Origin: Streblospio benedicti
Taxonomy: Eukaryota; Annelida; Polychaeta; Spionida; Spionidae
Direction of reading: 5' to 3'
Assembly (NCBI GenBank): GCA_019095985.1
Contig: CM032669.1
Span: 29,786,994 to 29,850,993 of the forward strand
Length of the DNA stretch: 64,000 nucleotides
This document shows positions 1 through 15,100 of the stretch, in pieces (the first letter of the stretch is position 1; each line of letters starts with the position of its first letter). The notes under the pieces were generated by a model. It made no database searches, had not been told where the DNA came from, and worked only from the letters and a program-made list of their open reading frames with translations. The position numbers and the translations under genes are program-made.

Positions 1-1190
1 TAAAAATTCATTGCCAAAGCAAATCTAAAAAGCAATATACACTAATCTTATATTGTAATTTGATAGTTCTGTAGACTTGCACATAGCCACACAAATGTTC
101 ATTTATACATCAAAGAATTAACCCTAATAAGTATATTATCCGTCCGTCCGGACCCCAGGGGTATACTTTTTGTGATATATTTTTATCCGCTTGGTTTTTC
201 TTCTTTTTCTATTTTGCAGTTATCACCCTATATCTTGCCTTTATCAGGACTGAAGATTATTTGATTTGGTTAAATATTAGGACTTCCATAGAAAATATTT
301 GATTCGGGTCAACATATAATAAAGAATTGCTGATAACTGTGTTCAATTTTTTTTTCTTGGGATCATTTTCATAGTGGAACATGGAACATGAGAAATTATA
401 GTGGAACATGGATCATAGGGCCAAAGAGATAGTGGAACATGGAACATAAGGGTAAAAAAATAGTGGAACATGGAACTCAGGACCCCTGTGTCACCCCCAG
501 ATTAGCTTGGAATCACATACAACTACAGGCATAATTGTTGTCCTGGATATATAAAAAAATAATGAAGGATTTGTTTGTAAAGGGGACTATTTTCATTCTC
601 CGACACTCATCATGGGCATCTGTATATGCTGCTGCAAATTCAGAACTGTACAGATGTCATAGGTAGTAATTTAACGAAATCTTTGCGCAAAGTGACGGCC
701 AGATGGAACTCATCATGGGCATCAGATTACTTCAACTGTCGCCTCCAATATGAAAGCAAAACGTTCCATTTAAAGATTGACCCATGTTGTTCTCTTCCAA
801 ATAGTCCATATCTACGCAGTCTTTAGTAATAAGTAACCACTTTATCAATTACATATGTACACCCGTTGCAATCGAAAAAAAAAAATCCCACACGGCAGTC
901 CAACTCCTATGTTCCACATTTTGTGGCAATGAATACTACATAAATTTTTAAAAAAAAGAAACATATCAAATGTGTAAGCTTTTTTGTTGAACATGTCATC
1001 TTTGTGTAAATTTTACGCTCAAAAATCATAATCTAATCAGTGGAAATATGGCGACTATGAAAAAGTGGCAAACCTTATTTAAATGTCATCACCTTTAAAA
1101 CATGTTAGTCGTCAGATAGTCGTCAGATAGATTAAAACCACCATGAAACAAGCAGTGGTAGTGGATTGGACCACGATGAAGCCGATGTCT
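1..1190. other. No exon found; intron or 3' flank of the carboxypeptidase gene
   Basis: The minus strand was searched for the missing carboxypeptidase C-terminus (ELRDTGRYGF-like) and none was found. The stretch is AT-rich, with several A-runs and the tandem repeat at 372-484. The short reading frame at 626-826 has no recognisable family features. Confidence 0.6.
372..484. repeat. Four-unit imperfect tandem repeat, about 31 bp per unit
   Basis: Each unit begins with TAGTGGAACATGGA and is followed by a variable A-rich or G-rich stretch. Four units follow one another. No coding potential is visible. The array lies left of the last visible carboxypeptidase exon, in its intron or 3' flank. Confidence 0.75.
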
Positions 1191-1193
1191 TAC

Positions 1194-3080
1194 CGACGAG
1201 AGGCTGCAGGGAGTCACAGCGGTACACCTGGCCGTGCACGGCTCTCAGCGCCAGGTTGGCGTCGTCACACAGCTGCTTCTGGAGGGGAGAACAGCACGCA
1301 CGTTAGCCGGGGTGTGCATTCATAGTCTTCAAATGCGGACGGACATTGACAGACGGACAATGACGAAATATACCATGTTTGGTAGTGGTGTATCTGTTAA
1401 TTCACTGCCCGAATTTGTGCAATATTCCCCTTGCAAGCCCAGTGAATATTGCACAAAGCTTGCGAGGGGAATATTGCACAAATTCGGGCAGTGACCTAAC
1501 AGATACACCACTACCAAACATGGTATATTTCTTCATTGTGCGTAATGATTGATACACGGCTGCATATATATAGTACTATATGCAGTTCTGTAGTAGTGGA
1601 TGGCGTCGGCCCTGGTAGACATTTTATATGGTGATTTGCAGTGTATGGTATATAACCCTAAATATAACGTGAAAGATCGTGAAAGTAACAGCGTTTCATT
1701 GACTGAATTCTTCATGTACTGTTTGCATTATGTAAACGTCTTTCGGGGTTGTGTCCTTACACATATCCATAGCAAATAACGTGACAACCTGTATCTCAAA
1801 CAACAAAACAAAATCATTTGATCGCACACGCACATATGGTACTATCCACAACATAACATGTTATATTAAGTGTGGAAGTGAATTACTCAGCAGAGTCCCT
1901 GGAGGGCGGGGCAGGTATTAAGGGGGGGGGGGGGGCGCAAGATCTGAATTGAAACTTCTGCGAAAACGTGACTTTCAACATCATGTATGATGATGTCATT
2001 CGATAGGGAGACAAAATCGCCAGAACGTTCATATTCATTTTCTCGATTTTTTCAACATAAAAAGCTAAAACCCGCCTTACACTTGAGCGATCATGGGCGA
2101 ACCCGTGCAACGCATCTGTACGTATAATACGTTGTGTCACTTCGTCAACTTGGGCGTATTGTGGCGGCATTGAACGTAGTAAAAATGCATGGTACGACAA
2201 GTTGCTGAGGCAAACGACGTGTTACTTATATGTGCGAATGTTCTGCGATCCGTAGACGCAGCATAACTATTTGAAGCAAACTTTAACCAAACTGAATGTT
2301 CGTTGAAAATTTTTGAACATGTTCAAAATTTCCTGACGAATTTGCCATTTCGCCAGTGCACGTAGAGCTACGTAGGTGAAATTCGCTATAGTGTAAAGCG
2401 GGTTTTACATTTGCACTCTACAATTCTAGACTGCGCACCTGCTCGTCGAAGTCTGGGTTGGGCTCGGACGTGTATCCCCACGGCATGAGGTACATCTGGC
2501 CGTACGCGTGGATTGCGAGCACCACCTTGATGTCGAGGTTGCCCATGAAGGCAGCCACGCCGCGAACCTCCACCTCGGAGAAGGCCGCGTCTCCCGGGAA
2601 CGTCTGCGTGCACGGGCCGCCCGCGTTGACGGCTGGAGGTGGTGGGGAGGGAGATAGAAATTCAATCATACTGCATCCCACTAATAACTAGGGCACAATG
2701 ATACTCTTCCTCAGCTACAAATTTTCATATATGAAAAGTGATATAAAACAGCAAAGCTACGGATTTGCCATGTCCATCATGTTGCTTTATTGTGTGAATT
2801 TATATCATCCCACCTTGGTGTCCTCCTATTATATGGTAGTCCCAACTTGACTGCATCATGTACTATAAGCAATTCTGTAGCATGCCTTTTTGTTGTCTTT
2901 TGTTTTGTTGTATGTTAGTCATGACACAGAATGATTGACAGTTTAGCTTTCAAGTGGTCTAAATATATGTGAATATGTACTCCCCATTGTTGTGTGTAGC
3001 TTGCGATAATTTACGGGGCATGTTGTAAACACACCCTTCCAAATTAATAGAAGTTAGTCTTATATACACCCCATTACTCT

Positions 3081-3158
<78 letters not shown>

Positions 3159-6100
3159 CAACACTGCTAAGACAGATAAAGAAGAGCAGAGAGAAGGTGG
3201 GTGGCGAAAAATGAGTTTGGCGCGTCGGGACTCGAGGACTGATGATCCTCTCATGACCCACGGGAAGTGGCAGTGACAGGTGATACATGTCGCCATTGTC
3301 GTCTGCTATATACAGATGCTGATTGTGTTCGCATTGCGAATTTTGCCAAGGTGTGGGTGTGAAGTAACATACTAAAGGGTCCATTAAATGTGTGATGGTG
3401 CAAGTACCTGCATATGAGAAATGATCAATTGATCGAAATGTGTGCCAATGACCTGGCGTAAAATGTAAATTGATGAGAACAAGCCTTGAATCACGACTTT
3501 AATCGGCCTATAACCCACCATATTCACATTGTTTTATTTGAAGGTGACTGTGGAACAGGAGAGTATTTGTGAGCTTCGGTGTAGTGTATCTAAAGGAACA
3601 TACAGTAAACGTGTCTGCTTTTATTTCTATGCGTGAAAGTGAAAGAATTTATATTGAAGTCATACAGATCACGCCAGTACCGTTTTTCTCCCACCCACCT
3701 CATTATTTTTCATTGTCCAAATGTGCTGCTGTGAAAGGTGATGGAAGACTTATAGGGACTAGACATCAATACTGACTGTTCCACATGAAGTCCCAGTTCC
3801 TGTTGGGGTCGGTTCCCACGCAGGCGCTGCCGCTGTTGGGGCTGCGAGTCTTCCGCCACAGCCGGTCATCACTCTGTGGGAAACCAACAGGGACACCCCA
3901 AACATGACCAGCCGAAAAAGCTCATTACATTACATTTGATTGTATAGATATAGCTAAACTCATGCAAATACTGTTCAATTGGGGTTAACGGGGGTTCGGC
4001 TAAGATCCAGCCCCCCCCCCAAAAAAAAAAATAAAAATAAATAAATAAATAAACTAAAAAAAACCTGTTGAAATCATGTGTGCTGTCAGGTGGAAAGGGT
4101 GGCTGGGAGTTAACCACCCCCGTCTAACGTAGATCGGGTACTGGCCAATAAAGTTAACTAACCATGCTGTAGTCGTGTATACGTGTACAAGTTGTATATA
4201 TTTGCCTAAATTTATACAGATGCCCCTCAAATAGACACAGCTCATATACATGCATTAGTAAATTAAAAACAGCAGGATATTATGTTGAGTACTCTCAAGT
4301 AGCGCTACATATTATAGGATTGTTGAACCTGTGATTTTCATAGGCAGATACAGGGAACCACTGGAGGGGCAGGCAGTTGTACTCCATATCACAGAACCTA
4401 TACCCACTGACAAGTACTCATAGCTGTACTCACCCACGTGTACTCGTATCTACACTCACCCGCAAGTACTCGTATCTACACTCACCCACGTGTATTCATA
4501 CCTACAATCACCAAAGTGTACTCGTATCTATACTCACCCACAAGTACTCGTATCTACACTCACCCACGTGTACTCGTATCCGTCCACGTTGAACACGGGC
4601 AGGATGTAGAAGTCGTAGCTGTTGAGCATCTCCGTGATCTCGGCGTCTTCCCCGTAACCGTTCACCAGCTGGGGAGAAAAAAAATACAAGTCAGTGTTTC
4701 ATCGGCCACTGAATAGACTAACAATCCCATACACAGATCCTGCGGGGGTACAAAACCACCCCAGCCCACCGTTTTCACCCCTTTTTTTAGGCCTACGGAG
4801 TAGAATGTACTTGCAACTTAATAAGGCACTTGATGACATGGCACTACGCTACAGCCCTTGCACGAGCTTTGTGATTTCCCCCTCTTTGTTGACAAACCCT
4901 GTGGCTGAGTCGGAGTGTAAGTAGACGAGGTTGTGGTTTCTCGTTTTCACTCAGATGCTGCTCACACGCGTATTTACCTACCCATATAACCCACGTACAT
5001 GATAATCGGTAATGTTCAAATGATATCATACATTTAGCTGTCACTCTCAAGCCATAGGCCTGTTATTATTCATTAAACGTGATCAGCAAGACACGGTTGT
5101 ATTTAGAAAATAACCCCACCCCCACCGCCAGCCCCAGGAAGGTGACGTAGGAGGTGATTAGCGTCTGCTGCACGTTTCCGCCACGTGGTGGCGCCACGTA
5201 GCACGTCACCGGCGGGGTGACAAGGTCACATGACCGGCGCAGACGACGTCATAATACGCCCAAATTGACAACACAAACACACGTTGCCAAGTGGAAAAAC
5301 ACGGTGAAACCTGTTGTTGTATAAGGCCCAGGATTGTAATCGCCTTCTTGAGACGATTTATCCACTGTGAACAACATCCCCACACAGAAGAATTGGGCAT
5401 ATGATTTGACCTGTGTTATATGCAAGTTGTCTGTGTGGACGCATTCAATTTTTGCTCAATTGAATACAGGTTGCACTGTAGCTAGACACTTGCTCAGTTA
5501 GTCTTGAGCAATCACCTGTGGCAAATGATCTATGTTGTGGCGAATGTTGGCTGTGAATCATTTAGCTTAATTGTACACTTAGCCATTGCCATGTATAGCA
5601 CACCAATTACTGATTAATCAACACGAGGCCTCACTTGCAGACAGTAGGGCCTACCATCCAAACTGTGATCCGTAAATTTACCTACGTACCGTGTTACATA
5701 TCAATAGGGCCAACTTTACAAAAATACTTGTAGGGCAAATTACCTATACGGAAAAGGGGTCATTACAAAGAAGATACATGCACCTGAAAAGAAACCGGCT
5801 CACAAGGGTAGTTAATAGAAACACCATCAATGTCCTATCTCAATGAGCTATCACCACGTATCACCACCCCACACCACCCCCACCAAGAAGGATTCTTTGT
5901 ATCCCACTGTTCGTGGCTTGATGTGCTGCAGTTTCCACTGGTGCTTTGCTCGTGTGCGTGAGTCTCCCAGTGTGGGCAACAAATATTCGGGGTCTGTACC
6001 AACATGTCTATTTAAAATCTTATGGAGCAGACCAAGTCTTGCTGCTTTTCGTTGATCCTCCAATGGATCCAGAGACAGATCATTTAGCGTTGCCGTCGCA

Positions 6101-9100
6101 ATCGATTTGGTATTGCAGTCTCCTTAAGTCTCGGAGTGTCCGAACGTGTGCTTGTGTTTTCCTAAATGTGGACCCTATACGGGGCTTCCTCGTACAGCAA
6201 CACTGTACTCAGGATCGAGCGTTCATTTTTTTAGAGCTTTTGGGCTCACTTTTAGATTTCTTCTAAGAAACCTTAGCCGTGCATTAGCACCACATAATCA
6301 CAACACACCAATGGCATTTGTTTGACCATCCTTCAATCAAAATGACTTGCACTAAATACATAAATACATAAATACATATATAGGGTCTACATGGGTTAAA
6401 TTTGGCATTGCGACACCGGCGTATTTTGAGCCACTTTTACCTTTCATTTAGCTATATATTTTCTAACTGTAAAAGTGACACATTAAAAATGACTAGATGA
6501 TGTTGTGCAAAAATATGAAGGGAGAGAAATTTAGGCACCATTGTATATACACCAGAGCCCTGCGTGTGTAATGTGAATAGAAACCCGCATCCAAACCCGC
6601 AACTGCGCATGTAGCATACTGAAGCCCAAACCCGTATGTTTAACAAATGGAACCCGCACCCACAGATATTGAAGTATAACCGACAAAAGCATGTACAAAA
6701 GTCCGAATATTTTGTAAGAATTTACAGTCATTAATGTGAGGGTACAAAGAACGAATGCTCCACAGTGAGATTCTGTTTCTTTGCGGGTTCTGTTAATGGT
6801 TTTTAGCCCGTAAAGAGCACATGATGCAACAGTCTTCAACGATTAAAACCCATACCTGCACCCAAATAAGAATTTCAAACCCACAATCATACCCACACCC
6901 GCACTCGCAATAAATTTGAGAATTCAGCACGCAAATTTGCAAGTGTAGACACAGACCCGAGGGCTACGGGGCCCCGCGCAGGGCTCTGATGCCCCCCCCC
7001 CCCGCCCCTCAGCCTAATGATTAATATACTTTAAAACATGATCAATAGCATGGGTAAAAGCAATATATTTTTAGTTCCACACTTCAACTATCATATATTG
7101 CCAGTTGGATATCACACCACACGAGGCTTATTCGAATGCTCACCTGGTCGATGTAGTAGAGGGTGGTGGCGGGCGCCACCCACTCCCGCGAGTGGATACC
7201 CGAGTCCGCCCAGAACACCGGCTTGTCAGCGCCGCCTGTCGAGATCTGGGACAGCAGACGACAGTGTGTCAGAAACAAGCTGATGTGTTCAAGGAGGGTT
7301 CAGGGGTTTGCCTTCTGGAGGAAATGAAGTTAAATTCTGCAGGCTTTCAGGTCTGGAGGGGTTGGGAGTTGACCCCTCCGTTAGACCTCCCAGTGTGTAA
7401 GTATACTAAGTATACTGTGTAAGTATACTACCCTTCCGGTAGACCCCCACTAGTACATGCATCATTGTGCAATAAGTATGTCCGACATAGACCCCTGCCC
7501 CAACACTAAACTATGGTAAACCTTAGGAAGTTGCACTATGGAAGTTCGTGGTGGTCAATTTGATGAGATTACGGGCTCTGAAAAGGGCGGTCCGGGTGTC
7601 ACTGAGTCCCCACCCCCACCCCCACCCCTCCCCTCTTTTTAGAGTTAAAATGTAGTTTTACATTTTATTTGATAGAGATCGTGTCATGACACTCGCCAAA
7701 TTACAGTGTGTAGGTGCATGACTGCAAAGTGCCTACTTCATCCCGTACACACATGCTGGCCACTCTATCCCATGTTTAAATTGCAGCCAATGATCATTTT
7801 CTGTGTCTTTACGGGTTTACAGAGCATTGGGGAAGTCGTTGTAATGGGCACGGACTTGCTACTTAGACCAATAGTGGGTGGAACGGCTGCGCACATCTGC
7901 TAAGTAGTCAAATGTAAAGGACATGCATATGCGTATGTAATTCTTGCTTACGGGTGAACGCAAATGTAAATGGGAGAGTCGTAATTCAGGCGGTTATAGC
8001 ATCCGCTTACGACCTATCATATACACCAGATCATTGGTATATTTGTCAATCCATGCATGGATCATTTCTCCGGGGGCATGTATTCAGAGCATGGCAGATA
8101 TTAGGACAGGTGCGACAGGGTATAGTTGTATGTACCATTGTTTGTGACAGGGTCTATTTTTTGCGCCACTGTTTATTACAGGGTCTTGTTTATTTGTGTT
8201 TAGATCATGCTTCAGATGCATAATCAATTGATGTATTTGACAGTTTAAACTATTTACTGTACCTTTTAAGGAACACAATGAGGCTACAATGTAAGCAGTA
8301 CTTTGTGTAGGCTTTCTTGTGTCATTCCAGGAACATCACGTGACAGTCCTGATCTGTGACCAATTGCGATATCATATTCTATCCATATTTTGATTGTACA
8401 TGTTTTCAATTCCTGAATAAATTCAATCTAATCTAATCTAACCTAATGATCACGTGTGCGCCCACGTCACTGACCTTCATCACGTAGATGGGGCGTCCCT
8501 CGTATGACTCAGCAATCTGTGTGACCTCGACAAGGTCGGGGAAAGCCGCCGCTGTCTCGAACATGTACTCCTCTACCTGCAGAGGAAATGAAATGAAGTC
8601 TATATGCAGACGGTTTGAGCAAATATGCTGAACAATTTATGTTTGCAGACTAAAAATAGCACCGATTCCTTGTATGTATTGGTCCAATGACGTCACTAAC
8701 ACAGCGTAACGTCATTTATTAAAAAAAAAAAATCTTATATAGGTTATCTTTCACTCCTGTCACACCATAGAGATAGGTTTGACTGGTATGCCCAAGATTT
8801 CGAAAATTTATCAGAAATTTCTGTGATAGACGTACTCCTTTTCAAAGAAATCAGAGTGTGTATTTTTGCATGCCATTTAGTCTGACTTATCCAGTGGGCC
8901 ATGGACGTTGTCTCTGTGTTAAAATAATAGGTAATAGGTCTACCAGTCGAGAGGTGCAATCCAATTAGAGGCATATTGCATTTCATTAGAAGTGAATTCT
9001 ATTTAAATCATCATTGCATTTCAAATTGTCTTACTACATTCCGAGGTCATTTGAACAAAAAGAGGGAAAAAATCGTTTATGTATACAAAGTTCTAAATAT

Positions 9101-12100
9101 TCTTATTGTATTCCAAGTTCACGAGCTACAAGGCATGGTGGTTGCTATAGTAGCATGGATGCAAGAACACAAGTCTATCAATCTACATAATTAAAAACTA
9201 TACATTCAAAAGCAATGAGTCATGTTCGAGTCAGTTGACCGAGACGCGACCTGGCAAGGTAGTCCGGATAACCCAGATTTCCGGATTTCAGAAGCCGAAT
9301 AAACAGACCCGTACTGTAATTTTAAATATGCTATATAGTGTGTCATGAGCTTAGAAATTAATGTACCTATATGCAACATACAGGTGCGTAATGTGTCTTT
9401 GAAGATATTGCTTCATTATATAATTAACAAGCAGGCAGAATATTTTACCAAAAAAATCTCCTTCACTTCACTGAGGGTTTTTGCAACTTGCACTCTGCTG
9501 AACGATGCATTGTAGCGACGAGGGCCCTAAAGACTCTTTCATTGCACTATTTCCAACATTACTATAGAACGCTAATCTCACTCGAAAGTTTATTGAACTT
9601 ACATCCATTGTTTCCATTCTTTAAGTTTCCCTTGCGTTCCAAAGGGATCACAGACGTCTTAAATGGTATTGATATGTTGTTTTGTTTTGTTCCGATGTTA
9701 CATACTTAAGACATAATGATTGAATACATGGAAACACTAAATAATTCCGTTTTTAGAAGTGTTCTCTCTTTTTTCTGAGTTTTAAATCCATTTCTTACAG
9801 GTTCTATGATAAATGGAGATTTCAGGAGAGCTAAGATTATCAATGCCACAAGTTCGGTAGACTACCTGGCTTATTTTATATGGTAATGGGTTAACTGTCG
9901 GGTTTGGAGTTGTCTCCCTCACCATGTTGTACAAGCCAATGCAGCCGGCAACATGGTGGAAATTTACATTTGAAAACAACCAGGCGTCCATGGCTTATAG
10001 TAATGCAATGAGTGCGTTAACATTGTTGTTCCTTAACCTTACCCAGTTGACTTTGCAATTGATTTCATTTTATATGACGTTGATCCTCAAGTATCAATAG
10101 CTATTTATTGAATGGATAGTACCCTTTTTTTTAATCGGGTTTAGTGTGGACATTGAAAAAATTCATTTTTCATTTGAAGATATAAAACAATCTCCAAGAA
10201 TATAGCCATCTCGTCCTCTTTCACCAGGAGGTACTCTTTGAACCGGCATTGCCCCTGATGATTGGCTACATAAGACATGCATGGGTTAAGCATGTACACA
10301 CCTCTATCTAAATGTACAGGGCCGACCAAATTTATCATCCTACATACTGTATACAGTGGACATCGTCCATGTGGACACCTGTCCCGTTTCCTATTTTTCC
10401 AATGTATTACATAAATGTAAGTGTAAAATGTGGGCGTTTATAGTCGTGATTCAAGTCTTGTTCTTACGACTTTACATTTTATATCAGATGATTGGCTCAC
10501 TGGTGTATCAATTGACCATTTCTCGCATACTTGCACCTGCAGCACATTCAGCGCACAATTGTTAAAGCACTCACACAATCACCCACGCTTTCAACCGAAT
10601 GGCCTGTATATAATTAACGTGTAGCTGCTATATAGCTGTGTGCAACTATCCAGGGATGCGTTTAGTCAATACCAGCTACCAGATACGACCAGGAATCGAA
10701 CCCACGGCCTTCTGGTCCTGAATTCAACGCCATAATTCGGCTACAGAAGCACGTTTATACGCAGTAAATCTCTCTTTTAATGACATCTGTTTTATGTGGA
10801 CACATTTCACTTCTCTCGGTAACAGTCTACACGATGCAGGGTTCATTATAGACATTTCATACAGATAGATAGATATCGTAGTACCACTTTCGACGATAGG
10901 TGGCGCCAAACCAGTTAGTCTCGATCAACCAACCCCTGTGGACTGTATTTGGATAGCAGAGGAAAATGAAACTCAGTGTTTGTCCTAAAAATACCCACAA
11001 TGCATCGAGAATGTCACGTGATTTACTCACAATTCATAGATATCAGAACTGGTCTACACACCTCTGAAAGAGTGCGGTAGCGGTCAAGCGCCTTCGGGTC
11101 ACGCGGTCGCCGGGCGATCTCCTCACGCTGGTCGTGGATGAGTCTACCCACATCCGCCACCATCACCCGGAAGTCATAATCGCCGCTCTAGGATGGATAG
11201 AAGTGGATTAAGAACTGTGTCGACAGTGTCATGCCCCCCCCCCGCGAATAAGCTCGAAGAATCCCAGTGTATATTCATCATGATCTGACCTCCACTTACC
11301 TGCAGCCATGCGTGAAACTCCTTGACCTTGGCCTTGGGCACGTGGACGTCGGCATGATCACCCACGTGACGCGCTTCGTGCCAGATGTCATACTGAAACC
11401 AATGATACTCTATAATATGCAGTACCCACGTACAGACCGACGAGAACGAGGGTCATCACACACAGACACACATGGTACAGCAGGGGCCATTCAATGGCAG
11501 ATGCAGGCTTTTTGGAAAAGGGGAGGGGCGCACTTAAGGAAGGAGTGCTGGGGGGCGCTTAAGGGATTTCATGAAAAACCGAATGAAAATGAAGCATTTT
11601 GGTGGGGGAAAGGGGGGGGGGCGCCCCCCCCCCACTGGATCTGCCTATGGGCCATTGTATTTGTCCGTGACTTGGGACCAATTGTAATCAATTACAATTT
11701 TCTGCGTAATTGTAATTGATATTGAAAAAAGTGTAATTGTAATTTAATTTCAAATTTGTAATTGACCCCAAGTCTGATATGTGAGTATGGGTATGCGTCA
11801 GATCCAGGAGTTTTGTTGTTTGGTTTGGTTTTGTTAGTTTCTATTGGGGTGGACCGAGAGACCATCACCCTTTAGTACTGCCCCCACCGCCTACCCACCC
11901 CGGTTTCTGTTACAAGTACCTCGCCTGGCTGAGACAACGGTACTACATGTACCTCAGAGACATGTACCTAATTTCTCTGTTTTACTTTAGTAGTGTAGCG
12001 CATTATGTGCGCAATCTGCATTTCTTCCAGCGCAGTGTAGGTTGGCGGTAGTACGCAAAAGAACTTGCTACTTGCAAAACTGATGAACCATCGTCTTCCG

Positions 12101-15100
12101 CCACCCCGACTCTCCATCCGACCATCACCTGCTAAGAGGCCTAGGTGTGATTCACAAGTTTACAGTCCCAAATACTCGTATGCAAATCCGCAACCCAAAC
12201 ACACAAACTTGTTTTTTGTTGTTGTTTTTTGTTTTTTTTAAGAATACATTTTGAATATCCAATATCTATCGCACACGTAAGTGCGCCCCAATTTCTAAAA
12301 CCCTGTATCATTTTGCTGTTGATATTTATTGACAATTTTACATAGCATCGATGTAATTAAACAGGCATTCAATTTACACGAGTCGAACTCAGTCAGATTT
12401 CATATAGACACATATAACATATAGGAACATACATGTATGTGAAACTAAAGTATGTATAATGTGGTGCATTTGATAAAACAAGTATCGTACAGGTTCTCAT
12501 GAGGCCAAGTTTCCAGCATGATTGATGTCGGTCACTTAATCCGCCTAGCAGGTGAGTCATTCATCCAGTAAAGGTCACTACCTCCTGACCAGGGATGTGG
12601 TTGTTATTATCGTGGTTTGGGGTGATTGATGTAATACTGTAGTAGAGGGTAACATTTGCCCATCATCAGGCTTTAATGAAACTCGGCTGACACTATTTTG
12701 GAAATACTCATCAATGTAATGAACACAGCTGTAATTGTAAGTATAGCACTAACAAGACAAGTAACAACTTACACGTCAACTGTAGGCGGGACATATACAC
12801 ACCATGATAAAAACTACCCCTTGATCTAAGGCAGGATGCTGAGTATCCATCTTTGCTCAGAACGTGTACCCACGTCATCCACTAGGGTAGCCTTGTCACA
12901 AGCCATGACGGGTTTTTGACAGAAAGAACTCAGTCACTTTGAGAATCATATAAAACTATTCCCAATAGCCTTGTTACATGGTATGAAATTGTTTTCATAG
13001 AAATACTCAGTCAGTCTGAAAGTTTTTGTTCTTGTGTTTTCTTTATATGCTATTACTTGAATGAAACAAGTAAATAAGGGAGAGAGGGTGGTTAGTTTGG
13101 GGCGGGGTGGGGGAGGGGGCTGGAAATTTTCAGTACAAGGACTTTGAGAGGGGGGTGTTCACATTTGAATGCAGGGGAATAAAGGGGGACAAATTTCAGT
13201 GCATATTTTGTTTCAAGCAAGAAAGCAAAAATTTCTAACAAGATGGATTTTTTTCGAGCTTTGCGGGGGCATAACAAATGTTAGATCTCACACCTTCAAA
13301 TATGATTATACTTGCAAACAAGAAAACTTATAAAACCAAATGTCTTCAATACACAGAATGAACACTTCTCTCATCCTGGGTTCCTGCCTTCATGATATAA
13401 ACAAGAATTTTAAGAAGCCATTGGGAACTAGTAGAACTCACTTTTGGCGAGGCTTTCGTTCGACATAGAGAGATTCAGAGAGGCTAGCTCATTGGCTGAG
13501 CGCCTGTCTCACACATAATGACTGGTCTGGTGTTAGGAGACCGTGACTTCGATTCCACGGCCTTTCAAATAACTTTTAAAGCCTGTCTCTGGAATTTCCA
13601 AACATTAGATGCCTTTTATACACAAAATTGTGCATTCCGAAAGATTGCAAGCGTCCAGACCGTTCTGTCAGGTTTAAAGACAACTTGTTAGACATCTGTG
13701 ACCAAAGGCAAGACAGTTGGCCAAAGGAAGTATATGTGAGACTTCAGGCAGTCTCAACATCAATGCCAGCTTATGATGGTCGATATCATGTAGATTGCAT
13801 GAATTCATTTAGCCATATTCCGAAAGATTCTTCAAGTCAAGCCTTTAACCAACCATTCATCGACATTTCAATTAAAGCAGTGGTCAATCACTTGAGCGAA
13901 GTCTCTAACATGGACTGTTACAGAACTATATAATATTTTCAAAAATGCAAATTGTGATCTCATAAAGAAGCAAATGAATGAGCAAATTATCTCAATATTT
14001 TTGGGAAGAATTAGTCATAATTAGAATTCCAGGATGTGAGACAGAAGTTGGATTTTAATAGGAGCAAATGTTGGAGAAAAAAATTGAGAGTGATCAGAAA
14101 GTAAAATGAGTATGAAAATGAAGATAATGATGAAGTTGATGAAGTTGCCGAACAAATTAATGCTGAAGTCAAAGGAATAAATACTTCATGTGACTATGAT
14201 CTCAGCGACTTCAGGTTGAACACTTCTTCATGTAGTTTCTTCACTAGTATCTAATGGGCGTATTAAAAGTAAATCCATTACATCAGCACAGTGCATCCAA
14301 CAACATATTGAAAGTGCAAGACGGATCCAAACATGTCCTGGGCTAGCATTAAAATTACATCATAAATTTGAAAGCTGTGCACTTATACAATTGCTCCATT
14401 CACATGGATTTGTATCACCTTATGATGAAGTTATGCGATTTAGAAAATCAGCTGCAAAATTTTGTTTCCACTAATAAAGACCAATATCACATGTCTTGGG
14501 CTAACAACTGAAATAGGTCCTATCTTCTCCTGGTGTGATAATTATGATTTGTGGATTTCCAGTCCCAATGGGACAAAGACCGCACATGCTATGGTGTCTG
14601 AGTATACAGTTCATCCCAAAGAATCCACCTCCATTGACAGGATACAGATTGGAGTCATGAATCTTCAAATACCTCGTCTGAAGAAGACCGAAGCATCTGC
14701 TTTCTCGCTCTCTTGCAGGCTCTCAACAAGAACTTATTGAACATTACACAGGTCTTAATAAAGTAAAACCACCATGTGGTCCTCAGTAGCTCAGTGGTTA
14801 GAGCGTACGACTTGAAAACAGGAGTTGTTTGCGTCGTAAGTTCGCGGCCCGGTCATGGCAGACACAGTGTCGCCAAAACCGATACGTCGTACGTCTGCCA
14901 CTGAGTTGCTGATTTCCACCGAGCGCGTCGCCACCGTACAGTGTTACTAGACGGTAGCGACGCCAAGCGGAGGTTCGGAAGCCTCGTTAAAAGGCGTGTC
15001 CCGTGTAGAGGAGAGCCACACCTCTGCACGTAAAAGAACTCGCCTAGTTTGAAAACTATAGCTAGTGTGATCCCTCCATTACCCTTGGCTCAGTTGGTTA

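Noticed and set aside
2959-3384. Poly-Ala protein of 141 residues on the minus strand
   Set aside because: It is created by the CAG array inside an intron, and the flanking residues match no family.
5105-5219. GC-rich minus-strand stretch reading [20 protein letters not shown], considered as an extra carboxypeptidase exon
   Set aside because: Exons at 7,245-7,144 and 4,668-4,564 already join without a gap relative to the family, and this peptide has no counterpart there.
14785-14860. tRNA gene candidate
   Set aside because: A and B boxes are present, but the cloverleaf pairs poorly and a SINE body with tail follows.
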